Source of the DNA: an uncultured Clostridia bacterium
GTDB taxonomy: Bacteria; Bacillota; Clostridia; Oscillospirales; Acutalibacteraceae
Length of the DNA: 64,000 nucleotides
Assembly (NCBI GenBank): GCA_937916395.1
Contig: CALFTN010000051.1
Location: 16,917-80,916 of the forward strand
Reading direction: 5' to 3'
The notes beneath the pieces are model-generated. The model did no database searches and was not told where the DNA came from. It saw only the letters and a list, made by a program, of their open reading frames with translations. The position numbers were made by a program, and so were the translations under genes. Below, piece after piece: positions 15,421 to 24,333 of the stretch; position 1 is the stretch's first letter, and the number at the start of each line of letters is the position of its first letter.

Positions 15421-16845
15421 TTACTGTTTAAGAATCTCTTTATACATTTTAATGTATTCATTTGCAGATTTGCCCCAGCTGTTATCACTTTCCATAGCAC
15501 GTTTAACAAGGATTTTCCAACCCTTTTTATCGCTATAGCCCTCACACGCTCTTCTTATAGCGTGAAGCATTTCGTGAGCATTATAATTTGCAAATGTAAA
15601 TCCGTTACCCTCATTGTCACCACTATCTTTAACAGAGTCACGAAGACCGCCTGTTTCACGGACAATCGGAATAGAACCATAACGAAGAGCAACCATCTGT
15701 GAAAGACCACAAGGCTCACTCTTTGAAGGCATCAAGAAGAAGTCGGAACCAGCATAAATTTTTCTTGCAAGGTCTGGAATAAAGCCTAAGCAAAGACCAA
15801 CCTGTTCTGGAAAACGAGCAGCAAGACCTCTGAAGAAATCTTCATATTCAGAGTCACCTGAACCTAAAACTACAAGCTGAATATCTGTTGTAGCTAAAAG
15901 CTCATCTAAAACTGCTTTACATAAATCTAGACCCTTATGAGAAACAAGACGTGAAACCATACCCATAACAGGAGTATCTTTCTTCTCAGGTAGACCAAAG
16001 AATTTTTGCAACTCTCTCTTATTTGTTGCTTTACCTGTCATTTTTTCACTGGAATAATTCTTGAAAATATCCTTATCCGTTTCTGGATTATAGTTTTCAA
16101 TGTCAATACCATTAAGAATACCACGCAATTTAAAGCTACGTTCTTTAAGAATTGTGTCAAGACCATGTGAATACCAAGGGTCAAGAATTTCTTTAGCATA
16201 AGAAGGGCTCACTGTCGAAACTGCATTAGCACATTCAATAGCAGCTTTTGAGAAGTTAACTGTATCATCATATTCAATAAGATTTTTATGGCTGTAATCA
16301 AGACCTACAACATTGTCGATAAGTTCTTTACCATAAACACCCTGATATTGAATATTATGAATTGTGAAAACAGTTTTTATATTTTCATAGCCTGGTTTTG
16401 TAGCATAAATTGTACTGTAATAAAGTGGAGTAAGAGCTGTTTGCCAGTCATTACAATGAATAATATCTGGTTTGAAATCAATATGTGGAATTATCTCTAA
16501 AATAGCACGTGCGAAGAACGCAAAACGCTCTGCATCATCATAGTAGCCATAAAGTCCACCACGTTTAAAGTAATATTCGTTATCCAAAAGATAATAAGTA
16601 ACTCCGCCATATTTTGCCTCAAAAATACCACAATATTGTCTTCTCCATGCAACCGGAACAGAAATATTTGTAACAAACCTCATTGTATCTCTGAGCTCTT
16701 GCTTTATTGTATCATAAAGTGGCATTACAACTCTGCAACCTATAAGACGTTTTCTCAAAGCTTGTGGCAAAGACCCTGCAACATCTGCAAGACCACCACT
16801 CGCAGCAAATGGTAATGCTTCACTGGCAGCATATAAAACTTTCAT
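15421..16845 (-). CDS. glgA: Glycogen synthase GlgA (ADP-glucose type, GT5)
   Basis: Transfers glucose from ADP-glucose to the growing alpha-1,4-glucan. The 474-residue protein has the N-terminal KVLYAASEALPFAASGGLADVAGSLP, the TIHNIQYQGVYG segment, the ANAVSTVSPSYAKEI helix and the C-terminal nucleotide site with MVSRLVSHKGLDL and the SKSEPCGLSQM motif. In the ADP-glucose loop the Lys-Thr of the E. coli KTGGL motif is Ala-Ser here (ASGGL). It is the last gene of the glycogen operon, 15 bases after a zinc-ribbon membrane protein gene, with a good AGGAG site (GGAGAGATTCCG before the ATG). Confidence 0.95.
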   Translation of the reverse strand: MKVLYAASEALPFAASGGLADVAGSLPQALRKRLIGCRVVMPLYDTIKQELRDTMRFVTNISVPVAWRRQYCGIFEAKYGGVTYYLLDNEYYFKRGGLYGYYDDAERFAFFARAILEIIPHIDFKPDIIHCNDWQTALTPLYYSTIYATKPGYENIKTVFTIHNIQYQGVYGKELIDNVVGLDYSHKNLIEYDDTVNFSKAAIECANAVSTVSPSYAKEILDPWYSHGLDTILKERSFKLRGILNGIDIENYNPETDKDIFKNYSSEKMTGKATNKRELQKFFGLPEKKDTPVMGMVSRLVSHKGLDLCKAVLDELLATTDIQLVVLGSGDSEYEDFFRGLAARFPEQVGLCLGFIPDLARKIYAGSDFFLMPSKSEPCGLSQMVALRYGSIPIVRETGGLRDSVKDSGDNEGNGFTFANYNAHEMLHAIRRACEGYSDKKGWKILVKRAMESDNSWGKSANEYIKMYKEILKQ

Positions 16846-16860
16846 CGGAATCTCTCCTTT

Positions 16861-17403
16861 TTAATATATTGATGTAAGCATCGAAAGCGAATCATAAAGA
16901 CCTGATGCAAAAAATACGATTGCTATTATAATTGCTAAAACAATCGGAAGCCCCAACTCAACAATCATCTTTAAGAGCTGAGTTTTCCTATATTTGGCAA
17001 AATCGCCCTCAAGCTTTTCTAATCGTTTTAATAAATCATTGTATTGGTCAACCGAGACGTTTAAATCTCCACCAGAAAAAGCAGATTGAACGTTAACATC
17101 TCTTTTAATGCTCTTAATCTGATTTCCTATTGCAGAAACTGTCTCTTTTTCATCATTTTCAGGTGAAAACCTTTTTTGCATATCTATAAGAGCGCCAAAA
17201 AGACTTTGCCCTCTTGCAGGAACATCTTTCTCAATAACAGAATTTAACCACCTTACTTGTGCTGTAGCAGGTGTTTCTTCTGCATAAAGCTTTTTAATCT
17301 GTTTTTCACAAAATGAACAGACCATCTCTTCGTTTTTTTCTATTGTGCATAATACAAAATCGAGTTCATCGGTCTTGCATCCACAAACAGGACAAACGCT
17401 CAT
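16861..17403 (-). CDS. Zinc-ribbon, C-tail membrane-anchored protein of unknown function
   Basis: I do not recognise the family. The N-terminus has two CxxC knuckles, CPVCGCKTDEL and CSFCEKQIKKL, spaced by about 22 residues, which looks like a zinc ribbon. The middle is charged and helical, with a predicted coiled coil around LNVSVDQYNDLLKRLEKLEG. The C-terminal 30 residues contain one membrane helix (VELGLPIVLAIIIAIVFFASG). The protein would thus be a C-tail-anchored cytoplasmic zinc-ribbon protein. It is placed between glgD and glgA in a compact operon with gaps of 20 and 15 bases, so a link to glycogen metabolism is suggested only by position. Confidence 0.7.
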   Translation of the reverse strand: MSVCPVCGCKTDELDFVLCTIEKNEEMVCSFCEKQIKKLYAEETPATAQVRWLNSVIEKDVPARGQSLFGALIDMQKRFSPENDEKETVSAIGNQIKSIKRDVNVQSAFSGGDLNVSVDQYNDLLKRLEKLEGDFAKYRKTQLLKMIVELGLPIVLAIIIAIVFFASGLYDSLSMLTSIY

Positions 17404-17423
17404 AACTTTATATCCCTTTCAAT

Positions 17424-18542
17424 TTAGATAACAATATTTTTACCAATTATAAACGGATAGCTCTTATCACCTGAAAGATTTTTATTTGGTGTAATAACAG
17501 AATCTTTATCCATAATAACGCAGTTAAGCTTAACATTTTCACTTATTACAGAATCCTGCATAATAATTGAATTTTCAACAACTGCACCACGTGCAATATT
17601 AACACCGCGGAAAACAACACAATTTTTAACAGTACCTTCAATAATACAACCATCAGCAACAAGAGAATTTTCTACCTTACTGTTAACACCATAACGAACA
17701 GGCATATCGTTACGCACTTTTGTGTAAATTGGTCTGTCTTTATTAAATAAATCTTTTCTTATATCTTTTTCAAGAAGAGCCATATTAGCTTCAAAATATT
17801 TGTTAACGCTGTCAATCTCGCAACCCCAGCCTGTAAACTCATAGCCATATATATTAAGATGTTCAACATTCTTCTGAAGAATTTCTTTTTCAAAGTTTGT
17901 GCCACCCGCACTTAAAGCATCAGCTACCAAAGACTCTAACAAAGCCTTTCTTATAAGAATCATTCCTGTATTGAAATTAATATTTTCTTTATTTTGTGGG
18001 TTAACTGCAATAGCTGTTACTTTACTGTTACCATCAACTGTTAAAGATGTCATATTTTCAAGTTCTGGAAGATTGCCCTTTTTATAAACAATTGTAATAT
18101 CTGCATCCTTTTCAGAATGGAAGTCAAAAACATCGCTTAAATCAATATTACAAATGAAATTTGTATCTGAGAGAAGAACATATTGTTCGTTACAGGATTT
18201 AAGGAACCCACTTATTCTGCCAAGAACCTCCAATGTATTTGAAGAATCGTGCTCAGCTTGTGATGGATTAAATGGTGGTAACAAGAAAAGACCGTCAACC
18301 TTTCTTGCTAAATCCCAGGGTCTGCCGTTGCCAACGTGGTCCATAAGTGAACGATAGTGACTGTTTGTAATAACGCCAACCTTTGTTATTCCGCTGTTTA
18401 CAAAATTAGAAAGAGCAAAGTCTATAAGACGATATCTGCCACCATAGAGCATTGAACCCATAGTTCTTCTTTGTGTAAAATCCTTAAGACAAGAATCATA
18501 AGAGTTTGAATAAACTATACCGAGAACATTTTTTGGCATCAT
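17424..18542 (-). CDS. glgD: Glucose-1-phosphate adenylyltransferase subunit GlgD
   Basis: GlgD is the non-canonical partner of GlgC in Firmicutes; with GlgC it forms a heterotetrameric ADP-glucose pyrophosphorylase that is more active than GlgC alone. The 372-residue protein has the nucleotidyltransferase fold ([24 protein letters not shown]) but the N-terminal loop [12 protein letters not shown] lacks the GGxGxR signature of GlgC. A left-handed beta helix forms the C-terminal third (repeats of [21 protein letters not shown] type). Its ATG overlaps the glgC stop by four bases (ATGA), so the two subunits are translationally coupled, as expected for a complex. Confidence 0.94.
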   Translation of the reverse strand: MMPKNVLGIVYSNSYDSCLKDFTQRRTMGSMLYGGRYRLIDFALSNFVNSGITKVGVITNSHYRSLMDHVGNGRPWDLARKVDGLFLLPPFNPSQAEHDSSNTLEVLGRISGFLKSCNEQYVLLSDTNFICNIDLSDVFDFHSEKDADITIVYKKGNLPELENMTSLTVDGNSKVTAIAVNPQNKENINFNTGMILIRKALLESLVADALSAGGTNFEKEILQKNVEHLNIYGYEFTGWGCEIDSVNKYFEANMALLEKDIRKDLFNKDRPIYTKVRNDMPVRYGVNSKVENSLVADGCIIEGTVKNCVVFRGVNIARGAVVENSIIMQDSVISENVKLNCVIMDKDSVITPNKNLSGDKSYPFIIGKNIVI

Positions 18543-19762
18543 ATTGTTTGACCCCCTTTCACATCTTGAGCAATTGTTGTTTTTGCTTTTATCTTTGCAT
18601 CCTTACCAATGGTAACCTGTGCACCAATAACACTAACGCCCCATTCGTCAAGATTTTCTACTTTTTCCGGATTTTCACCTATAACTGCACCTTCTTCAAT
18701 AACTGCATTTTCTGCAATTATTGAATACTGAACAACTGCACCCTTTTTAATAATAGCACCAGGCATTACAATTGAGTAATGAACAGAAGCTCCTTCTTCA
18801 ACAGCAACATCTGAGAAAAGAACGGAGTAATCAACATCACCCTCAATTTCACAACCCTCAGCTACTATTGAATTTTCAACCTTTGCCTTATCAGAAATAT
18901 ATTGTGGTGCTAAAGATTCGCTTCTACCGTAAATCTTCCATGAATCATCTGCTAAATCAATGTTAGCTTTTGGATTAAGAAGGTCTAAGTTTGCTTCCCA
19001 GAGAGAGTCGATAGTTCCAACATCTTTCCAGTAACCATCAAATGCATAAGCAAATAGTCTTTCGCCTGCTTCGTGCATTGCAGGAATAACATTTTTACCA
19101 AAATCGTTTGATGAATCCGGATTGTTTTCATCATCTATAAGATACTGACGAAGCTTTTCCCATGTAAACATGTAAACGCCCATTGAAGCTTTATTACTCT
19201 TTGGCTCTTTTGGTTTTTCTTCAAAAGCAGTAATTCTACCATCTTCATCAGTAAACATGAGACCAAAACGAGAAGCTTCTTCCCACGGCACTTCAAGCAT
19301 TGCAATAGTACAAGCAGCATCCTTTTCCTTATGATATTTAAGCATCTCTGAATAATCCATTTTATAAATATGGTCACCAGAAAGAATTGCTACATATTCA
19401 GGATTGTATCTATCAATAAAATGAATATTCTGATAAATAGCATTTGCTGTACCCTTATACCATTCCTGACCATTAAGAGCCTGATATGGTGAAAGCACGT
19501 GAACGCCACCGCCGATTTCACGATCTAAATCCCAGGTGCTACCGCTACCGATATAGTCATTGAGAACGAGTGGCTGATATTGAGTTAAAACACCAACTGT
19601 AGAAATACCAGAGTTTGTGCAGTTAGATAATGGAAAGTCAATAATTCTGTATTTTCCTCCGTAAGGAACTGCAGGTTTCGCAATATTTTTTGTAAGTACG
19701 CCAAGACGAGAGCCCTGACCACCAGCTAAAAGCATAGCTATACATTCAGTTCTTTTTGCCAT
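18539..19762 (-). CDS. glgC: Glucose-1-phosphate adenylyltransferase GlgC
   Basis: Makes ADP-glucose from glucose-1-phosphate and ATP, the committed step of glycogen synthesis. The catalytic signature [20 protein letters not shown] is at the N-terminus, followed by [14 protein letters not shown], the GTANAIYQN segment, the [11 protein letters not shown] loop with the catalytic Asp, and FEEKPKEP. The C-terminal beta helix begins near residue 300. The ATG chosen (19762) follows GAAAGGAATG; the longer frame to 19789 starts inside glgB. Even so the start overlaps the end of glgB by 17 bases. The protein has 407 residues, the usual length. Confidence 0.96.
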   Translation of the reverse strand: MAKRTECIAMLLAGGQGSRLGVLTKNIAKPAVPYGGKYRIIDFPLSNCTNSGISTVGVLTQYQPLVLNDYIGSGSTWDLDREIGGGVHVLSPYQALNGQEWYKGTANAIYQNIHFIDRYNPEYVAILSGDHIYKMDYSEMLKYHKEKDAACTIAMLEVPWEEASRFGLMFTDEDGRITAFEEKPKEPKSNKASMGVYMFTWEKLRQYLIDDENNPDSSNDFGKNVIPAMHEAGERLFAYAFDGYWKDVGTIDSLWEANLDLLNPKANIDLADDSWKIYGRSESLAPQYISDKAKVENSIVAEGCEIEGDVDYSVLFSDVAVEEGASVHYSIVMPGAIIKKGAVVQYSIIAENAVIEEGAVIGENPEKVENLDEWGVSVIGAQVTIGKDAKIKAKTTIAQDVKGGQTI

Positions 19763-21686
19763 TGTTTTTACATTCCTTTCTAATTTCATTTTTTTCTTTT
19801 TGTTTGAGTTTTAAATATATTGTTGTAAGTGGCGGTAATTTCAAATCAATTGATTGACCATATTCGCCATAAGGCTCATCCAAAGTCTTATATGTCTTTT
19901 TGATTTTTTCTCCAGTTCCTCCAAACTTCTCAGAATCAGAGTTGAAGATTATTTCATAAGTACCTTTTTCTGGAACACCTATTTTATAAATCGGACGACT
20001 GACTGTTGTAAAGTTACAAACTGCTATAACCTTTTCTTTATTCTCATCGGTTCTGACAAACGCTATAACTGAGTTGTTGTTGTCATCACTTACCAACCAG
20101 TTAAAGCCTTCCCAGCTGTAATCTACCTGCCAGAACGGTGCCGTCTTTTTATAAAGAAGATTAAGCTCTTTTACATAGGTCTGAAGATTTCTATGTGCAT
20201 CATAATCAAGCAAAATCCAATCAAGACCTTTTTTGTAATCCCACTCTATAAACTGACCGAATTCAGTGCCCATAAACAAAAGCTTTTTACCAGGATGTGC
20301 ATACATATAACCTAAAAATGCTCTTACACCTGCAAACTTCTCTTCATAAGAACCAGGCATTTTATTTATTAGTGAACATTTGCCATGCACTACCTCGTCA
20401 TGAGAAATAGGAAGAACAAAATTCTCTGAAAACGCATAAAAGAATGAAAACGTGATTAAATCGTGATTGAATTTTTTGTGAATGCCTTCCATTGAAAAAT
20501 ATTTCAAAATGTCATTCATCCAACCCATGTTCCATTTAAAGTTGAAGCCTAAGCCCCCTGCATAAACAGGTTTTGAAACAAGTGGCCATGCCGTACTTTC
20601 TTCTGCAACCATACATACATCAGAAAAGTCCTTAAAAACAGCTTCGTTAAGCTCTTGTAAAAACTCAACTGCTTCATAGTTTTTGTTGCCACCATCTTTA
20701 TTTGCTATCCAATGACCATCATCCCTGCCATAGTCAAGATAAAGCATTGAAGCAACAGCATCTACTCTAAGACCATCTATATGATATTCCTGAAGCCAGA
20801 AGCAAGCGTTAGAAATCAAAAAGCTTTTAACTTCGTTTCTGCCAAAATCGAACACCTTAGTGCCCCACCCTAGATGTTCGCCTTTTCTTATATCTTCATA
20901 TTCATAACACGCTTGACCATCAAAGATAGAGAGTCCATGTGCATCTTTAGGAAAATGTGCCGGTACCCAGTCAAGAATAACGCCGATACCTGCTTTATGA
21001 CATTCGTCTATAAGGAATTTAAAATCATCGGGTGTTCCATAGCGCGAGGTTACCGAAAAATAACCTGTTACCTGATACCCCCACGAACCATCGAACGGAT
21101 ATTCAGAAAGTGGCATCATTTCAATGTGAGTATAACCCATCTTTTTAACATAAGGCACTAACTCTTTTGCTAAATCACGATAGCTTAAAAAATTGCCATC
21201 ATCATATTGCTTCCAAGAGCCTAAGTGCATTTCATAAATATTGACAGGTGATTTATAAATTGAAGTTTTCTTTCTTTCTTCAAGCCATTTATTATCTCGC
21301 CATTTGTATTTGCTTTCAAATATTTTTGATGCCGTACCAGGTCTTGTTTCTGAATGAATTGCATAAGGGTCTGCTTTAAAATGCTTATTGCCTTTTGCAT
21401 CAAATATCAAAAACTTGTATGCATCATATTCTTTGACATTCTTAACATAAGCCTCCCAGCAACCTGCTTCGTTAAGCTTTGCCATTATGGATGCATTTTC
21501 ATCCCAACCATTAAAGTCACCCACCACTCTTACAGAGGTAGCGTGTGGTGCCCACACCCTGAAAACAAATTCATCTCCATTGATTTTGTGTGCTCCGAAA
21601 AATTCCTGAGCACGATAATTCTTACCTAAATGGAAAATGTAAATAGGAAAATCGTTAGGATTAACTTCCGTTTCTTTTATTTTCAA
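19746..21686 (-). CDS. glgB: 1,4-alpha-glucan branching enzyme GlgB
   Basis: Introduces alpha-1,6 branches into glycogen. The 646-residue protein has an N-terminal CBM48 domain (residues 20-120: [25 protein letters not shown]) and a GH13 barrel. The catalytic nucleophile Asp lies in [12 protein letters not shown], the acid Glu in VAEESTAWP, and the transition-state Asp in [11 protein letters not shown]. The start is a TTG eight bases after GGGGTG; the conserved domains start soon after and no ATG is suitably placed. It is the first gene of the minus-strand glycogen operon glgB-glgC-glgD-(zinc ribbon)-glgA, which lacks a phosphorylase gene. Confidence 0.96.
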   Translation of the reverse strand: MKIKETEVNPNDFPIYIFHLGKNYRAQEFFGAHKINGDEFVFRVWAPHATSVRVVGDFNGWDENASIMAKLNEAGCWEAYVKNVKEYDAYKFLIFDAKGNKHFKADPYAIHSETRPGTASKIFESKYKWRDNKWLEERKKTSIYKSPVNIYEMHLGSWKQYDDGNFLSYRDLAKELVPYVKKMGYTHIEMMPLSEYPFDGSWGYQVTGYFSVTSRYGTPDDFKFLIDECHKAGIGVILDWVPAHFPKDAHGLSIFDGQACYEYEDIRKGEHLGWGTKVFDFGRNEVKSFLISNACFWLQEYHIDGLRVDAVASMLYLDYGRDDGHWIANKDGGNKNYEAVEFLQELNEAVFKDFSDVCMVAEESTAWPLVSKPVYAGGLGFNFKWNMGWMNDILKYFSMEGIHKKFNHDLITFSFFYAFSENFVLPISHDEVVHGKCSLINKMPGSYEEKFAGVRAFLGYMYAHPGKKLLFMGTEFGQFIEWDYKKGLDWILLDYDAHRNLQTYVKELNLLYKKTAPFWQVDYSWEGFNWLVSDDNNNSVIAFVRTDENKEKVIAVCNFTTVSRPIYKIGVPEKGTYEIIFNSDSEKFGGTGEKIKKTYKTLDEPYGEYGQSIDLKLPPLTTIYLKLKQKEKNEIRKECKNNGKKN

Positions 21687-22046
21687 CTCTTTTTCACCCC
21701 ATTTTGATATATCTGTAATATAACTTTTTCTCTTTCAATTATATGTAGACACATTCTTATATTTTAATCATAACAAAACACTCTGTTGAATTCAAGTGTT
21801 TTTTGATATATTTTGTTCAAACGCCCATTAAAGTTTTTTGGTATATTTTGGTAATTTTGCACAAACAAAGCGTTTTTTAAGTCGAAAAAAGAAAAATAAA
21901 ATCGACTTCTAAAATGTGAATTTTTTGTAAAAATACAATTTTTTGTGGTTGTTTTTTCCAAAACAGAATAATAATTCTATATTTTGTGTTATTATAGATT
22001 GCAATTGTTAAACGTTTAATTAATTTTCGCATTGAAAGGAAAATTT
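21687..22046. other. Divergent AT-rich intergenic region between glgB and the MarR gene
   Basis: 360 bases with no credible gene. The glgB side carries its GGGGTG ribosome site and a TATAAT-like hexamer in the leader. The MarR side has a perfect 12-base palindrome TTAAACGTTTAA at 22009-22020, discussed separately. The middle holds two loosely repeated T-rich segments of the GTTTTTTGGTATATTTTG type around 21795-21855. Confidence 0.6.
22009..22020. promoter_or_regulatory. Palindrome TTAAACGTTTAA, candidate MarR operator
   Basis: A perfect 12-base palindrome lying 26 bases before the MarR ATG, placed where an autorepressor would block transcription. No biochemical support; the match is to the general AT-rich palindromes bound by MarR proteins. 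Confidence 0.5.
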
Positions 22047-22517
22047 ATGGATAATCGTTCTTTAGTTCAGGAAATAATTACCCTGAATGTAACTCACAGA
22101 TACAGGGTTTCAAAAGCCGCCTCTTCATTGGGGCTATATTTTGGTCAACCAGCCATTATAGAGTTCATTTCTTATAACAATGGGTGCACACAAAAAGAAC
22201 TTGCTGAGCACTTGCACGTCTCTGCCGCATCTGTTGCAACAACTCTTAAAAGAATGGAAAAATCCGGATTTATTTCACGAATTGAAGATAAGGGCGATTC
22301 CAGAAAAAAACACCTTACTGTTACAGAAAAAGGTGTTAACGCATTCAGAAATTTCAGAAAAGTTTGCGATGAAACAGATGAGCAAGTTTTTCAAGGTTTT
22401 ACAGAAGAAGAAAAAGAAATGCTTATGGGTTTTCTCAAAAGACTTAATATGAATATTGCAGATAACGAAATGACAAAAGAGGATTTCAAAAAAATACTTT
22501 CGAAGGGTGGTAAATAA
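22047..22517 (+). CDS. MarR-family transcriptional regulator
   Basis: Winged-helix repressor of 156 residues. The recognition core is FISYNNGCTQKELAEHLHVSAASVATTLKRMEKSGFI, followed by the wing ISRIEDKGDSRKKHLTVTEKG with the conserved Asp-Arg pair of MarR proteins. Helices at both ends would form the dimer interface. The ATG is preceded by AAAGGAAAA; a TTG 15 bases upstream is part of that region. The stop is immediately followed by the ATG of the first ABC exporter gene, so it belongs to that operon, the common arrangement in which MarR senses an exported drug or peptide. Confidence 0.9.
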   Translation: MDNRSLVQEIITLNVTHRYRVSKAASSLGLYFGQPAIIEFISYNNGCTQKELAEHLHVSAASVATTLKRMEKSGFISRIEDKGDSRKKHLTVTEKGVNAFRNFRKVCDETDEQVFQGFTEEEKEMLMGFLKRLNMNIADNEMTKEDFKKILSKGGK

Positions 22518-24317
22518 ATGATAAAGAAATTATTAAGCTATGCAAAAGGTTACAGATTTTATGCTTTTTTATCTCCATTAGCAATTATTTTTGAAGTTTT
22601 AATTGAAGTTGCTATTCCCTTTTTAATGTCGGTTATAGTCGATTCTGGTATTAACGGAATTCCTTTATCGCAAAAAGAAGGCTTTGTTGTAGACATTCTT
22701 TTAAAAATGGGCTTTGGCGAAAAACAAGGTCTCGAGCTTGTTACTTCAACTGGTCTTTTGATGATTATAATGGCTTGTTTTTCTCTTATATGCGGTGCTT
22801 CTGCAGCATATTTTGCAGCAAAAGCAGGTATGGGCTTTGGTAAAAATTTAAGAGGTGCCATGTTCGGAAAAATTCAGGATTTCTCTTTTTCTAATGTTGA
22901 TAAATTTTCAACAGGCTCACTTATTACGAGAATGACAACCGACGTTGGTATGATTCAGAATGCTTTTATGATGGCATTAAGAATGCTTGTGCGTTCACCT
23001 CTTATGTTTGTTATGGCAATAGCTATGGCAATAGACATCAACAAAAAACTATCTTTAGTATTCATAATCATAGGACCCGCTCTCTTTGCTGCACTTGTAT
23101 TTATAGGCTCAAAAGCCCATCCAAGATTTGAGCGTATGTTTAAAAAATATGATAAATTCAACACTTCTATTCAAGAAAATTTAATTTCTATAAGAGTAGT
23201 AAAAGCGTTTGTACGTTCAAAACACGAAAAAGAAAAGTTTAAAATTTCAAACGATGAATTAAAAGCGGCTTCTATATTTGCTGAAAAGCTCATCATTTTA
23301 AACGGTCCTATTATGATGGTTGCTGTTTACACCTGTATAATTTCAATACTCTGGTTTGGTTCAAAGCTTATTTTTGTTGGAAGCATGCAATTAGGCGACC
23401 TTATGAGTTTCATTACTTACGTTCAGCAAATTCTTATGTCACTTATGATGATTTCTATGATTTTTGTTATGTCGGTTATGGCAAGAGCATCTATGAAACG
23501 TGTTTGCGAAGTACTTGATGAAGAACCTACCATCAATGACGAAACCGCCGATGAAAATTTAAAAGTAGAAAGCGGCAACATAGAATTTAAAAATGTTGTT
23601 TTCAGATATAACGAAACGGCCGAAGAACCAGTTCTTTCAAATATCAATCTTTCAATAAAATCTGGTGAAACTATTGGTATTCTCGGTGGTACAGGTAGTG
23701 CAAAATCGTCCCTTGTTCAACTGATTCCACGTCTTTACGATGTAAGCGAGGGTGAGGTTTTAGTTGGTGGCAGAAACGTTAAAGATTATAAGCTTCATAA
23801 TCTACGCGACAGCGTTTCTATGGTGCTTCAATCTAATGTTCTTTTTTCTGGCACAATAGAAGAAAATCTTCGTTGGGGTAACGAAAATGCGACTATAGAA
23901 GAAATAAGAGAAGCAGCAAAAATTGCTTGTGCAGACGATTTTGTTATGAGCTTTCCGGACCAATACAATACCGATTTAAGTCAAGGTGGTGTCAATGTGT
24001 CTGGTGGTCAGAAGCAACGTCTTTGTATTGCACGTGCATTACTGAAAAACCCAAAAATCTTAATTCTTGACGACTCTACAAGTGCTGTTGATACAGCGAC
24101 AGACGGCAAGATAAGAGAAGGAATGAAAAACTCCCTCCCTGAAACTACCAAAATTATAATTGCGCAAAGAATCAACTCAATTCAACACGCCGACAAGATA
24201 ATCGTTATTGACGATGGTAAAATTGATGATATAGGCACACACGAAGAATTGCTTTCTCGAAACGAGATTTATAAGGATGTTTATCTTTCTCAGCAAGAAG
24301 GCAAAATGGAGCAATAA
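22518..24317 (+). CDS. ABC exporter half-transporter (permease plus ATPase), first subunit
   Basis: 599-residue type IV ABC exporter half with six N-terminal membrane helices (residues 15-310) and a C-terminal ATPase. The Walker A is degenerate: GGTGSAKSS instead of GxxGxGKST. The signature VSGGQKQR is intact, but Walker B reads ILILDDSTS, with Asp in place of the catalytic Glu. That is typical of the degenerate-site partner of a heterodimer. The second half follows 16 bases downstream. The exported substrate is not evident; drugs, lipids or peptides are all possible. The gene begins directly after the MarR stop. Confidence 0.9.
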   Translation: MIKKLLSYAKGYRFYAFLSPLAIIFEVLIEVAIPFLMSVIVDSGINGIPLSQKEGFVVDILLKMGFGEKQGLELVTSTGLLMIIMACFSLICGASAAYFAAKAGMGFGKNLRGAMFGKIQDFSFSNVDKFSTGSLITRMTTDVGMIQNAFMMALRMLVRSPLMFVMAIAMAIDINKKLSLVFIIIGPALFAALVFIGSKAHPRFERMFKKYDKFNTSIQENLISIRVVKAFVRSKHEKEKFKISNDELKAASIFAEKLIILNGPIMMVAVYTCIISILWFGSKLIFVGSMQLGDLMSFITYVQQILMSLMMISMIFVMSVMARASMKRVCEVLDEEPTINDETADENLKVESGNIEFKNVVFRYNETAEEPVLSNINLSIKSGETIGILGGTGSAKSSLVQLIPRLYDVSEGEVLVGGRNVKDYKLHNLRDSVSMVLQSNVLFSGTIEENLRWGNENATIEEIREAAKIACADDFVMSFPDQYNTDLSQGGVNVSGGQKQRLCIARALLKNPKILILDDSTSAVDTATDGKIREGMKNSLPETTKIIIAQRINSIQHADKIIVIDDGKIDDIGTHEELLSRNEIYKDVYLSQQEGKMEQ

Positions 24318-24333
24318 GAAAGGAGTGTAGAAA

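Noticed and set aside
21764..21961. 65-residue gene on the minus strand between glgB and the MarR gene
   Set aside because: It is Phe/Lys/Asn-rich, lacks a ribosome site and looks like AT-rich control DNA.
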